Shown in pieces: positions 52,281 to 64,000 of a DNA stretch of 64,000 nucleotides; the first letter of the stretch is position 1, and each line of letters begins with the position of its first letter. The notes beneath the pieces were generated by a model. The model did not search any database. It saw nothing but the letters and a program-made list of their open reading frames with translations, and was not told where the DNA came from. Both the position numbers and the translations under genes were made by a program. Origin of the DNA: Cristatella mucedo (Eukaryota; Bryozoa; Phylactolaemata; Cristatellidae). The stretch is taken from assembly GCA_009760855.2 (NCBI GenBank), contig WPIO01000182.1, positions 441,001 to 505,000 on the forward strand. The letters are read 5' to 3'.

Positions 52281-52733
52281 CGACGCCGTCGCGTAGGTGC
52301 GTCATCGATTTCGATTGTCCTCGAGCTAGCGTCGCTCCGCTTGGCTCGCATGCCAGCAGATCCGCCCGGCGATTCTGACGAGCTCGACGTGGCGACTTGG
52401 ATGCAGCAGAGCCGAGCAGCAGCGCGGTCAGTCCTCCGCCTCGCTCTCCAGAGACTCGCTCGACAGCGACAGATCGGTGCTCAGGCCGATCGGACCGACC
52501 TCGAGCCGCTGGTAGCTGCGTCCGCATGGCTTTTGATAAGTGCACATGCGCACTGCGATGCGAATGCTTGAGGCTCTAGTACTCCGCCAAGCATCTTTCT
52601 CGACCGTAGCTTTTGCCGATACATTGTTAGGCCTCTTTTGATCGCGTTCGCACTGGGCTACGTTATTTCATGAATCGTTAGAATAGGCCAAAGGTTGTAC
52701 TGTCCGACGATTTTCTCTTAGGAACAGGAGCTA

Positions 52734-53046
52734 CGGTATTTTTACGAGTATAAGTCGCACCCTAAATTTATGAACAACATTTAAAGTCTTTAATTGGAAA
52801 ATATTATTACAAAATATATAGCTCACTTTGTATTAATATAAGTATGCTTTAATCAGCACAGTTAGAAAGAAACTCGTCATCTGTATCACTGCTAAAGTCT
52901 TCGTAGTCTTCTGCATCATTGTCAATGTCTGAATCTTCGCTTCCACTGTATGCAGTGAATGACAATGTCTTGCAGTGTATAAGTCGCAGGTTTGTTTTCT
53001 CCAAACAAATTAGAAAAAAGTGTGACCTATACTCTTACAAATACGA
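52734..53046 (-). mobile_element. pogo-like non-autonomous inverted-repeat element, copy 2
   Basis: The left end CGGTATTTTTACGAGTATAA and right end complementary to TCGTATTTGTAAGAGTATAG form terminal inverted repeats. On the minus strand the tail YSGSEDSDIDNDAEDYEDF and SSDTDDEFLSNCAD ends in TAA at 52851-52849. It has the same structure as copy 1 at 41412-41750, in the opposite orientation. Confidence 0.72.
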
Positions 53047-53929
53047 CATTTGGTGAGAGATTTTTACAAATCAGAAAAGACAAAGAAAGAGCTGAAACGT
53101 CTCAGATCGTCGCTTGTCAGATTGTAGAGAGAATCCGCTTTAGCAAACATCAGCTGCTCCTCAAACTCATCCTCACCGAATGCTCAAGAGCGAACGAGAA
53201 GCGTGCGAAAGCAGGTGATCGTGATCGATTAGCTCGCTGGATGCTGCTCGAGACATTCTCTGACTGACACACTAACTGCTCTACTCTTGTTGTCTGCTGA
53301 CCCTGCACGGCTCCACAGTCGACCTGCGATCTCAGCGGATGGCCCTCTGAATAAGGTCGAAGGTCGAGCGCACGCTCCTCAGTGGTCGCACTCGGCGTTC
53401 CGATCGTCGGCCAGTCCCATTACGCTGTGGATCCGGTGCGCAGCCGGGTACGACAACTAAGTTTTCAGTAGAGATCGGATCGTAAGAGAAATGAGGAAAG
53501 CAAATGATAACTCAAGCGGTGGAGAAAAGTCGGCGAGAACTGTGCAGGCAATCTTGGAATTATGAACGAAAGCTGTCGTACCCTCGTCGACACCCTCGTT
53601 ACATCGCGTAGAGTCATAACGGGTGCAAAGACCTGAAGCTCGAAAATCTCGGACGCTAACGACGCAGCGCTCGATATCCTGCACACATTGCTAACAGCAA
53701 CACCGTAGTAGAGAAGTGCAAGCAATAGCCCTTAGATTACGTTCGAAGCGGCGAGTGACTTCCGACCGAATCGTTGACGGGCTTACAGCAGCTCGAGCTC
53801 GGCGCTCTGACTCACCGATCGGCAGACCCGCTACTCTAAAAGAGAGTCAGGATTACGCCGCCCGCGTGTACTGGCAAAGTCGTAAGCCGTACAATAATCT
53901 CGCACTTACGTAGGCATTTTACAGCATTG

Positions 53930-54110
53930 CTCACGAGCCTCGGTTTATTAGCGGTTCTCAGCTCAAAGTCGTCGGACAAGCTCGTAGTTCATAGTCACTG
54001 GGCATTGCAGCACCACAAGTCGTATCGCCACTCGACGACAATCTTCTTGAATCCTGACGGTTCGTTATATACGTTTCAATATTCGTACTCTTCGACGGTC
54101 AGCAAGATTT
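53930..54110 (+). pseudogene. Possible HSPA12-like (HSP70 superfamily) N-terminal fragment
   Basis: One frame reads VVHSHWALQHHKSYRHSTTI and FLNPDGSLYTFQYSYSSTV. This resembles the nucleotide-binding-domain stretch of HSPA12 proteins in which W...SYKTPT is followed by LNPDGSFHSFGY. The preceding GTTYSGYAF motif and the rest of the ATPase are not visible. It is a weak match made from memory. Confidence 0.3.
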
Positions 54111-55634
54111 CTCTTCTCTCCAGTGACGACAACCAAACAGCGCCGACAAATGTCTGCTGACGAGTCCGTACATGTGCTGCTTACTGGCACTGACAATTGT
54201 GGACTGCATCAGATTCTGAACCTCGGCGCATCCATTTCTAAGCGAAAACATGGTCAACCATGTGTATGTTATACCTTTGTAAGAGTAGCCCTTGTGTTTA
54301 TACAGGAGGATATCTAGATAGCGGCCGTTAGGAGTGCGCCCACGCCCACGCCAAGCAATAACCGACAGTATGCCGCTGAGGTCTCTAACGGAATTCGCGT
54401 CAGGCGAGCAGACCTTTTTAATTACGTTTTGATTGAAAAAATCCATCCTTCAAAGAGAAAATTAACTTATTCTTGAGAAGATTCATGAAAAGTATGAAGT
54501 CTTCCCAGAGAAGATTAATGGCTGCTTTATTTTCTACAATGTTGGCAATTCAGTTGGGTAGTCTACCAGTGCATCCAGTCTCCTGTCGGTGCAAAGCCAC
54601 ATTATTACAGGGCATACGAAGCTCATCCGGGACACATATCGTAAGAGAAATTATTCGAGCACGAGGTAGTCTTGGGAAGCTACCAGCATTCTCTGACCAA
54701 GCACACGACTTCACAGCAAACTGCAATCAGATCCTGAAAATATACAGCAAAAGCTGTTCTGGACTGTCCACGATCAGGGCTCCCGAAACTCTAATAGTGT
54801 GTTCTATACGATCTTTACAAAAGACTTTAATTTCGTTACAGCCTATTACAGGCGGTAGATAGATCCACACTGATAAATCCACGCTAATGGATCGGCAGGG
54901 TAGATCCAAGCCGATAGCAGGCTGGGACCCAGACGTCTCTATCCAAGTCGGCGCATGCGCTTGCGCATGCCTACATTTCTACTGGCTCCAGTATCGAGGT
55001 ACTTTTGCTCGCAAGCCACCCTCACTGGGAGCTACTACGCCGCTGACGTTCCCCGTGGCGAATTTTATTGAGGGTTTTTAAATAAAAGAGTTCTGGTGCT
55101 GAGCATTTGGCTGAACATATCTTTCGCTGTCCAGCTTTGCGTTCTGTTTGGAGATTCACGAAAAGCAGGACAGCGGAAGTCGGGAGAACCTGGACGCTCT
55201 CACAGGCAGACGAGTTTCTGTACTAGCTGGAGGCTTCTCATTACCCTGTGAGCTTTGAGTTACATAGGTCTAGCAGAGATTTCACGAATGCATGAGCAAA
55301 TTGGGCTGTGCTATTTTTGTCTAGGCAGGCCCAAAGTTTTTTTACAAAGTATGTAGCTGACGGCAGGTAGATTTGACTCCGGAGCTGGTGTGAGTCATCT
55401 AGTAAAAGTATCATAATGAAGTGTATTTTTTTAATGGTTAACTGTCTTAGAGGAAGGCTTCAATGTAAATCTTCAAGCTTCTTACAGTGAGCAAGGCTTT
55501 CATTTGAATATTGGTACGTATTATTTGCATTATTAACTGGTTTATTTGTATTTCTTAGATACAAAACACCCTACGATAGTAAGCGAAATTATGCTGTCTC
55601 GGTTGCGAGTGGAAAATACCAAAAATAAGCCATT

Positions 55635-56315
55635 GTGCTCGATCGCCGAGTAGGGTATCGACGGTGCGTTATAGCAGCAGCAGCAGCGGCGGCAATAGTA
55701 GCTACCGCACAACGTCTGATAATCATTACGGCCGCGCCTCACCGAGGGTATGTCGGTGCCACTCGGTGCCTCGAATCGATGCTTCGCGGCGTGCTTAGCC
55801 TCTCGCATCGATGCCCTCGTGGTGGTGTGCTTAGCCTCTCCCGAAAGGCAGCCACTAGTCTACCCCGAAGCCTCAGATTTCCCTACCCGGCTGTCCACAC
55901 TCGGGCCGACCCCGAAGAAAGCCAGCGGCGGCCGCAAGTTGTCGACGATGCAGCGAGTCTGCATCGCTCAATCATTTCCTTCCAGTTTGGCACTAACTCT
56001 GATGGAGGCGACTGGGGAAAAAAACCGGAGCAGCTGTCGAAAGCAGGACCGGCTCGCAGCCGCAATGCCCCCGGCCCAATGTGGCTTCCAATGGCAACGG
56101 CTCTTGGCACGTTGCCGTCAGCGGGCTACCGCGAACCGCAGGAAGCTAAGCAAGATGAAATGTTCTTCGGGTACGACACGAATGGAATTCGAGACTGGTT
56201 GGCGCTGGGAGCAATGGGCCAGGCCGAGGGGGAGAGGGAGGAGCACAAATGCGAAGTTCATGCAGTCATCGACGAAGAGAAATTTCAGGTGGAAAAAATT
56301 AAAAATAGTGCCTGA
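55635..56315 (+). CDS. Unidentified open frame, 226 codons
   Basis: I do not recognise this product. An Ala/Ile-rich start (AAAAAAAIVATAQ) is followed by Arg/Pro-rich sequence and a Glu/Lys-rich end (QAEGEREEHKCEVHAVIDEE) before TGA. An overlapping frame (55750-56355) is also long, so GC-rich composition may explain both. No promoter or splice evidence was found. Confidence 0.2.
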   Translation: MLDRRVGYRRCVIAAAAAAAIVATAQRLIIITAAPHRGYVGATRCLESMLRGVLSLSHRCPRGGVLSLSRKAATSLPRSLRFPYPAVHTRADPEESQRRPQVVDDAASLHRSIISFQFGTNSDGGDWGKKPEQLSKAGPARSRNAPGPMWLPMATALGTLPSAGYREPQEAKQDEMFFGYDTNGIRDWLALGAMGQAEGEREEHKCEVHAVIDEEKFQVEKIKNSA

Positions 56316-59065
56316 ACCGATATATCGGTTGATTAATTGCTTCACCACCTTCTGAAAAGCATACTTTTCATTGCAGATAATTTTCTAGCGCTACCTAAGT
56401 CACAATTGCCGCGTTACTGGAATAGCGAGAATGGATGCTGTAGGTGCAACCGCAGTCGCGAGACCGACAACAGATTAAAGAATTATTCTCTCTAAATGCT
56501 TTGTATAAGCACTCTCGCTAAATGAATTGACTAGCGTTAGTATGCATTTTGACAAAGCCAAGTTACGGAGTTATATAAGTAGTGCTGCTTTATTGGATAG
56601 AGCGCGTGTGCCTGCCGATACATGCTGATCGATTTGAGCATAAGGTTGGCGCTGACGAAAGGTTCGGCATCAAGGCAAAGGTGTTTAGACAAAACAATTA
56701 ACTGAATAGAGAAAAGAAATTAGCTACGATGGGCATTTTGTATGTCGCCATAGTATTCCTTACATAGTACACATTATTCGGCAGATTTTGAAGCTGCACC
56801 CTAGGCTGTCTCGCTAGCTAGATTGGCGGTCTAACGAGCACTAATTAAGCAGCAATAGCAGTGTTCATTAAGACCCAATTGCAAGGTGAAGTTAATCTGT
56901 GAGATTCTTCAATTTTGCAGGCTACGGGTTTTCGATGACGGCCATTTTTTTTCAGTATGCAATCTACGCTATTTACGATTCTCCGCGCTTTGGCTCGGTT
57001 TGGAGGCTTACGAAGTGAGAGTTCCGCCTTCAAACTTGTCGCGAAGTTGACAAATTAACATGTGCACAAGGTTTACTCGAAAGAGTGAAACGGGCAGCTC
57101 AGGAGCAGCGATCAGGAGCGTTCAAAAGCCTCGAAGTACAGCGAAGGGACAACGGGGAATAGTACCGGAAAGAACCGAGAGGCGTCAATCGGCTTTCTCT
57201 ATCTGCGCCGCCTATCTGCCAAAGGCGTGCCCATTGCCCTACGGAAATGTGCTTTCGTCGGTCGGACGGTTCTCCTTGCCTAGACGAGCCCTTTGTTTGA
57301 GCACCTGGCGCGTAGTAGTGAGCCCACGAAGGATTGCAACGTTAGAGCCACGTTTTTATCGCAACGAGCAGCTGATTAAAAAAAAAACACTGCTGTCAGT
57401 CACAGCAGACATAGCTCTCGGCTGCGACAGTCGCAGCCGTGCTAATGCCGCACGTGCACGAACCTCTTGCCCATCGGACCGTAAAAAAGAGGGCTCAACC
57501 GCCACCTTTAAAGGGCAAAGACTGCGACCGAAGCGGTAGTGAGGGTAGCTCGAACAGGGTGCAATTTTAAAAACGGCACCATCAAATCCTATATTGGTAC
57601 ACATTATCTTTGTTCTATTGCGAACAGTGCGGCTATCGATTTAGCAAATTGTTCCCTGTCAGGGACGCATTTCTCTGACTACCCGCACCCACCGCAGAGG
57701 CATTGTGAGCCAACTGGTCACGAATAGCTTCACTCAGTGCTGAAAACGCACCGCTGCTGGATTTCAAACTCGTGACTGGGAATTTACAGCTCACAAGCTA
57801 GACCGGGGAACGACAGCAGATCGAAAAATCTTTTAGGACTCATGCTCAGGACGGTGCCGTTTCGATAGTTACTCGCAGGCAATACTGTCTTTTCGTGCGT
57901 CAGCGTCAGAAGCGGTATTGCAGGTTCGCACACCGTCCCCAGTCAGTCCAGAAACGATGAAGGGCTGGTCAGGTCTTTTTTAAAAGACAGCATCTGCCTC
58001 AGTCACCGGGCGGTGGTTGGCGGCAGCTATGGCAGACCCTTTTTTGCCAGCTGCATTGTCCGAGGAACAGCGGCGGCAGCTTCTGGCTGGCAGAGCGACT
58101 CGGGTGTTGGGGGATGGCTGTATGGCTGTGTGCTTTGTGGGTGAGGGGTAGTGACTCGGCCAAGATGTGGGATCGTTTGATTGCTGGCGGCAAATAAAGT
58201 CAACCAGTCGGTAGGTGTCAATCGACCTCAAGAAGCCTGACACGCTCCTTATCATCTTGTTGAGGCCTACGGATATAGGCTTTGTCGAAGAGGGCACTTA
58301 CCAGCCAGGCCAGGCCAGTGAGCATGCCTCTTCGTGAGGGGAAGGGCGGAGACCGGGACAATAGCAACAGCAGCGTGCAACGCTGCGGCTCTCAAGACCC
58401 AGTTTGTCGACTGTCGATCTGTCTGTCAATTCATCGTTTCCGGTCGGTCTCGATTTGACGCCGAATCGGTCGTTCACCTTCTAACTAACCACTTTAAGAT
58501 GCCGACGTCCCTCCTGCGGGCGTTGGTAAAGACAGCGAAGGGGACGGGCCGGGCGTAGGAAGCGTGAGAAACGTCACCGAAAAAAAAACACACACACCCT
58601 TGCTTAGTTCGAACAATATTATATGTATCATAAATAGTTTAAATACTTTAAAAATGATGGATTATTGAGATATTTAAAAAGATAATAATTCAAAACAGTC
58701 TATATTCCTAGTTCGAATGCAGCACGAACAGAAAATAGGGAAAAATAGAGGTCGGGCAGCAAGATCACGATAGAGCTGCAGGCCGGTTCAGCCGGCAGAC
58801 CATATCGGCCGAAATATTATTTTCGGTTCCCGAATTATAACGACCTTAAAACCGGCTATGGAAATAATCTAGGATTAGGAGGTATGAAAACCTCAGTCGA
58901 ATGATGTTCAGTCAGTTTAGTCTCTAGGTATTGAGCAGGCGCTCTGAGCGGAGTCTGAGGTGAGCGAAAAGTTTCACGGAGGCTTAGCACCTGTCGGCAG
59001 CTAAGAGGTGCATCGGGTCGTAACTTTAGGGAGGTGAAGAGCTCGAGTGAGTGCAGACCGGGTTG

Positions 59066-59180
59066 GTGGGGCTCGAGTCCTGACATGGGCGATCTTTTAT
59101 TGCCTACTGCAAGCGGCTGCGATGGCCATTAAAGCTCTTCTGCCTTTGCGATACAAAATGAGGCAGTTTAATACGCCATG
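59066..59180 (+). mobile_element. tRNA-derived SINE copy, 5' truncated
   Basis: GGGCTCGAGTCCTGACATGG, GGCGATCTTTTATTGCC, GCAAGCGGCTGCGATGGCC and GATACAAAATGAGGCAGTTT align with the body of the copies at 25663 and 39680. Confidence 0.7.
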
Positions 59181-59211
59181 TTAAATACGGCCTTTTTTTT
59201 GGCGTTACAAG

Positions 59212-59868
59212 AGTTTTATGGCGCTTACAGCTGGTGCAAAACTATGCAGCTAGGCTTGTCTGTCTTGAGCGTCGCAGTTAACACGTCATACCACTTCTCC
59301 CCGACCTGTACTGACTACCAGTCAGGCAACGAATTTACTTCAAGGTTTTGTCACTATTTTCAGGTCTCTTCATTCTTTGGCTCCTAGCTACCTATCAGAT
59401 CTACTGCCCCGCAGGGCTAAGCATCGTACCACCCGCTTTTCGGAATCAAACTGTTTACTTATACCTCGTACAAACCTCAATCCTTTGGAGACCACGCCTT
59501 TAGTTCGTATGCTGCCAAAGCCTGGAACTCACTCCCGACTTGCGTCGACGACATCCCTTGACTTGACCACATTTAAAAAGAAATAAAAAACGCAATTATT
59601 TATCACAGCATTTAGTGGTTTCCCAGTGATTCGTCTTCATGTGCTTACGCGTGCTGACACTGTGCATGCTGCTACTAACCACACTTGCATGCTGACCCTG
59701 TGCATGTTACCCCTAACCATGTTATTCTTGTTGTTAATTGAGCATGCTGCTACTAACCATTCAATCATGCTTCCTTTGCAGCATATGAAAGCGGCTAGAA
59801 AGAGATTGAGTTCTCTGAGGGCACGGTTTATCAAGTGTGCTATTATTATTATTTTATTACTCCGTGGG
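59212..59868 (+). mobile_element. LINE family A 3'-end copy
   Basis: Starts in GCGCTTACAGCTGGTGCAAA (RT C-terminal region). It continues with TGGCTCCTAGCTACCTATCA, TGCCAAAGCCTGGAACTCAC, the CTGACACTGTGCATGC phrases and the hairpin AAAGCGGCTAGAAAGAGATTG with an ATT tail. Confidence 0.88.
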
Positions 59869-60562
59869 CTGATTCTCTATGCCTCTAACCTTTGCCGCTG
59901 TGGAACAGACTTCTCTACGCTACGGATGTTGAATTTCTGCCTTAAGCTTTGCGAGCTATTTTGCTGCTGCCGCGTTTTCCTACTCTCTACATCCTGCATG
60001 CACTGGGGGGGGGCATCTGCGAGACTTTAGTTCATCTGCGAGACTTTAGTTCAAAAGCTAAAAGCGTCGGCGGCATCCGTCGCTCGTCGCCAAGGCACAG
60101 GCGTGACAAGTATGGGTAGTGCCGTTTGGTAACGGGTGCCCTTTTTTTCATCATTCTAGCCTTGGGTTTACTCAGAGGGACGTTTTAGGACCCGAGCCTA
60201 AGCGTCGGACCAACGCCGCACGCTACGGGGACCGGGAAATGCTAGCGGTTGAATCGTACATTGCTTCCGGCTATGCTGGAAACGCCCGTTAGCTAGCAGC
60301 GCGAGGGGGCAAAACTTGATCTTGATAGTTGAGCTAAAGGTCAGTATTTGTTGGGAGCTGGGCTGCATTCGGCGAAGCTTGATGCAAAGGAGTTGTTTTG
60401 CGGCCAGTTTTTTTCCCCTATCCAATGTGCCCCTTCCCCCCTTCTTGCTAAGGGCTGAATAAAAATCTCGTCTCGTGTGCACTTTTAGGCTACCATTTCT
60501 TTTAAAGGGAGACTAAAAAAAAATTTTTTAGGGATGAGAGGCGAACGCTGCTTGGCCGAGTG

Positions 60563-60619
60563 GGGACCTTTGAAGCTGGCCTTTGAAGCGCGGCTTCAAA
60601 GGTCAGCTTCAAAGGTCCC
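60563..60619. repeat. 57-bp near-perfect inverted repeat
   Basis: Two 27-bp arms, GGGACCTTTGAAGCTGGCCT... and its complement, differ at one position and are separated by GCG. Each arm itself holds two CTTTGAAGC units, so the structure contains four of them in alternating orientation. Confidence 0.93.
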
Positions 60620-61499
60620 TATCCTGGGCGAGGGGCCTCCTCGCGGGTGTAGAAAACTGGCAGCTCTTGCGACGACGCAGTTTCAGACCTTTAGCTCCAA
60701 GTCTATTGTTAGGCAAAAAATGTCAACCTTTTAAATCATCTCTGCAAGACAGATAAAAAGTGGCAGGCTCCGTGTGGTACCTTGAATAGAAGCAAATTGC
60801 GTCGAGGAAGCTTTAGCATTCAACCGGTCCCTCCAGCGGTCGGCACTGGCGTGGAATCGCTGTGAGGTCACGTGAGCGCGCTCTATCGGGCCTTTAGCCA
60901 CAATCCTTCCCGCGACCAAAAAAATAGAATTACGAAAGACCTCCCGGGTGGCCGCCACGACTGATTTCAGAGGCGGTATACCAAGCTTAAGAATTTAATA
61001 ATTAGAATACTTGAATATAAAGTTTTTCGCAGTGGCTCCAGTGGCTGTCGATTAAAAAGTGTTTAAGGCATACGGTGCCTAGTATTTTTTCTAGTATTTT
61101 TTTTCTAGATGAGGCTAGAAATGCTGCCAGAGCGTGCTCACGTCGGTCGGTTTCAGAAGGCTATTATTCTAAGGGGATCACTTGTTTGGGAGTCGTACAA
61201 TAGTTATTCTATTTAACTGACTCAAAGGGGCCACCTCTTGCGAGGCACTGCCTCGTGCTGTGTCTAATTAGAGGCACGCACATCGTTTATCATCTTTCAT
61301 CAAGGCAGAGAAGAGAGAGAGAGAGGGGACCGTGAAATCGGCTTCGTCCCCCCCCGATTCGATGCTCGATGCGGAGCCAATCGGGACGCAATCGCAGAAA
61401 CGTAGCATAGCGTAGCGGGGCCGTCAGCCACGCCGTGCAACGACAGACCGAGACTGAGTCCGAGATTCCTGATTGCAGTACGCTTCAATCATATAGAGG
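60620..61499. other. Intergenic, no gene recognised
   Basis: No conserved frame; a short GA run lies at 61311-61326. Confidence 0.45.
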
Positions 61500-61769
61500 G
61501 CAACGTGTACCTGTTTCTCACAGCATTTGGTGGGTTCATGTGATTCGTTTTTATTTTTGCTTATGCGTGCCGAAACTGTGAATGTTAGCACTAACCATAT
61601 TATGCTTGCTGAAACTGTGCATGCTACCCCCCTAACAATATTGTGCCGTTGACATCGTGCATGTTACCACTGGCCACTTTGGCAATGCTTCTTTTGCGGC
61701 GGCGTACGTCAAGTGCGTAGAGAAGAGATTAAGTTCTCTGAGGGTACTGTGAAAAATTTATTATTATTA
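61500..61769 (+). mobile_element. LINE family A 3'-end copy
   Basis: CTCACAGCATTTGGTGGGTT, the CTGAAACTGTGCATGC phrases, and a decayed hairpin with AGAGATTAAGTTCTCTGAGG and TTATTATTAG. Confidence 0.85.
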
Positions 61770-62299
61770 GCCTTAATGTCCCAAATATTAAGAGTGTGTC
61801 AGTTGCAGAACCTAATCTGGCAAGGCCCAGACTGCAATTTGACTTAGCGGAGTTTTCACTCAGAGTTGCATTTTCTTCATGAGCCCTCGTGAATGCTTCC
61901 AGTAAAATTACTCTAAAAAGAATATCTCCTAACGCATCAAAGTAGCACATAAGTACATACTATGTAACAACAATTTATGTCCCTTGGTTATTAGCTGTTA
62001 TTTCCTACTTGCCTATGCCTCACAAGTACATAAAATGGCTACAATTCTCTAAAACTTTGCTTGTGTTTACATGGACAAGAGTTAACAATAAACTTTCCTA
62101 TTTTGGGTAGAAAAATATGACTAATTCGTGTCTGGTGATTCATCATGTTACTCCTACAGAACAGAAAATGAATCAAAACTAACATGTATTTATTCTCAAG
62201 TTTCCCGTATAAACACGACCACATCAAACAGGTTCATTAAATGAGTACATGTTCTAGATTTGTGGCTATACTTCAAATCGCTTACTCGAGAGAAGCCCC

Positions 62300-63740
62300 T
62301 AAATATCTTCTCCTATCATATTTCTATCATACTGTAAAATACAACAACATTTTAGTCATACTTGGTAATAGACGATACAAGTCCCCTTTATCCTGGCGAA
62401 AGCGCTCCCATTGCTCCGACGAGTAAAACTCTATCGTTTTCTTCGAATTTTTCACGATGGGCATTGATGATGATGGATCTTCAAGGGACTTTCGGCATCC
62501 CATGTTGACCACAGTTTTTCATGAGAGCCCGAACTATCTGCTTAAATTCTTTGTCCTTTTGATTGGCCCTAAAAGCCCGTAAACCATCGAAACGAAACTG
62601 TTCCAATCAAACCGCTGTCCTAACACTAATAAGATTTTGAATTAAATTCGTCACACTCCATGACATTCTTCATCTGTACCTTCCGATGGAAACACCAGCT
62701 TTGACCTTTTCCTCCAAAGGCTGTGGGCAGACCTGTTGGAGGTACTTGAAAGCTGCTGACTTACGATCTAGAGTCGTGACAAATCGCTGATGAGGACTCA
62801 CTTGATGCGCGACGGTGGCGTCGTCAGCACCGTCCGAGAGTATAATAAATGACGTCCACTCAATGTTGGTTCCTACCTACAAGGAAACTCGGACCCCCTT
62901 TAGCCATTCCCTGTTAGTGGTTCGCCTTAGTGTTCCTGGCTGTCCCATAGGGCAAAGTGAGCAAGGTAACTTTGTGAAACCGCCATGGACGCCCATCAGG
63001 AAGGATACCATTTTGAAGTCTCCCATGAAATCCTAGCCATAGTCGCAAAACTTCAAAGCACTCTCAGCAGTATCTTGGCTCTGGTGTAGTCCTATTTGAG
63101 GTGCACAAAACGAGTTAAAGCGAGACGTTTAATTGTTTCCTTGATAAAACAGCCATGGGTTTTGAGCCTTCTAGATGAATGCTAATGAATAGGTGCCGTT
63201 CAATTGGGTAACATGCTAATCCTATTGTCCCTCGAATAGATCGGCGACACAGTTGCAGAAGCACAGCCGATCTTGAAGACGGAAGCTAAAGAGAAAATTG
63301 ACTACACTCACTTGGCGACTCTCTGATCTCTTACTTTCAAATTTTCATGAAAAAATCTCCACTTCTTGAGTATGTATATTCAAAGCTCAGCGTTGGAATC
63401 GGTAAGAGAAAGGTGTCTGGTCATATCTTTAATGTTTTCACTTGTTGTGGAAGTATAGGTTTCTCTACGCAGCCGAATCTATAAAAAATGGAATCTGCAT
63501 CTGGAGTATCTTCCTCGCTATCTGACTAGCAGCTCTCTCTAAAAATGGCTGATCCTTCTCAGGAGGGGTGGAGACGGGGAGATCAGGAAAATGTGGTACT
63601 GGGGCGATGGATGAAGGAATGTATGGATTCATGATGGGAGGCGCACTTTTGCCAGTTCGACGTTTGGGAACGTCCGCCATGCAGACGTAGCAGTTGCTCG
63701 AGTATTCGGTCGGTTTCCCACAAAAATTCTGGCGATAGTA
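62300..63740 (-). pseudogene. Decayed copy of the uncharacterised multicopy protein family, copy 2
   Basis: Minus-strand blocks in the same order as the first copy: KPTEYSSNCYVCMADV (a CxxC, finger-like motif), then NPYIPSSIAPVPHFPDLPVS (63465-63680), GGFTKLPCSLCPMGQ near 62950, KYLQQVCPQPLEEKVKAGV near 62720, RFDWNSFVSMVYGLLGPIK near 62600 and, frameshifted, QIVRALMKNCGQHGMPKV. It extends further towards the C-terminus than copy 1 and lacks the N-terminal CKLEDQDK block. Interrupted by stops and frameshifts. Confidence 0.6.
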
Positions 63741-64000
63741 AACTTCGCGGTTATCTTATCTGTCCAGTGCCACTTGTAAGCTTACCAGAATAATTTTGAA
63801 TAACAATTATGGCTCACATATTACTTAATATTGTGCAAGAAATCCTTCTAGCGAGTAGTAGCTGCTCACCTTGCCTGCAATAGCTCTCTTGCAATGTTTG
63901 CATGTGAAATGAGGTATACCCAAGGCTTGTCTTGATCCACGATAAACCAAGCAGAAAGTATGCTCGGTGGGCATCGCACACCTTAACAGACGCTTTCACG
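63741..64000. other. Right edge of the window
   Basis: Nothing recognised in these 260 bp. Confidence 0.4.

Larger units (their letters stand above)
53047..59065. other. Long intergenic stretch without a clear gene
   Basis: 6 kb. Apart from a possible HSPA12-like fragment (53930-54110) and an unexplained open frame (55635-56315), I recognise nothing. A frame of 159 codons at 57060-57539 is basic and low in conserved features. Confidence 0.4.

Noticed and set aside
52255-52571. Frames of 60-96 codons on both strands
   Set aside because: Opposite-strand overlaps in GC-rich sequence with no conserved motif.

Overview
The window is animal nuclear DNA, most likely from an invertebrate I cannot place further. 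It has spliced genes with GT-AG introns, large microsatellites, and degraded LINE, SINE, LTR and DNA transposon copies. I see no bacterial or phage features. No species-level claim is made.

Three host genes can be read exon by exon. (1) Positions 293-1636 (+) hold the last two coding exons of an NR2C (TR2/TR4/HR78-type) orphan nuclear receptor; the rest of the gene lies off the left edge. (2) NDUFA10 (ND-42), the deoxynucleoside-kinase-like accessory subunit of mitochondrial complex I, is complete on the minus strand in 8 exons between 19037 and 8972. All splice phases agree and give 420 residues. (3) CEP112, a centrosomal coiled-coil protein with an N-terminal DUF4485 domain, is complete on the plus strand in 9 exons between 19492 and 38453 (about 1123 residues). 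NDUFA10 and CEP112 are head to head, 454 bp apart, across a GC-rich segment that is probably a shared promoter. The NR2C 3' end and NDUFA10 converge on a repeat-filled interval.

The CEP112 introns are extreme. Introns 3 and 4 carry roughly 5 kb of CT-rich simple sequence (28.5-30.3 kb and 31.7-35.4 kb), including a 16-bp/15-bp tandem satellite. The small exon 4 between them needs two compensating frameshifts to be read.

From about 38.5 kb to the right end I find no intact host gene. This half holds degraded mobile elements: an L2/CR1-like LINE family whose 3' end is a stem-loop followed by (TTA)n, with many copies on both sides of the genes; a second L2-like LINE (3.1-6.0 kb and 50.0-50.3 kb); a tRNA-derived SINE family with a palindrome between the A and B boxes; a Ty3/Gypsy pol fragment split by a LINE insertion; two short pogo-like inverted-repeat elements that keep only the acidic tail of a transposase; and two decayed copies of a multicopy protein family of unknown function with a CxxC motif (42.1-43.1 and 62.3-63.7 kb).

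Exon limits come from reading splice signals and comparing with remembered family sequences. No alignment or database search was run.
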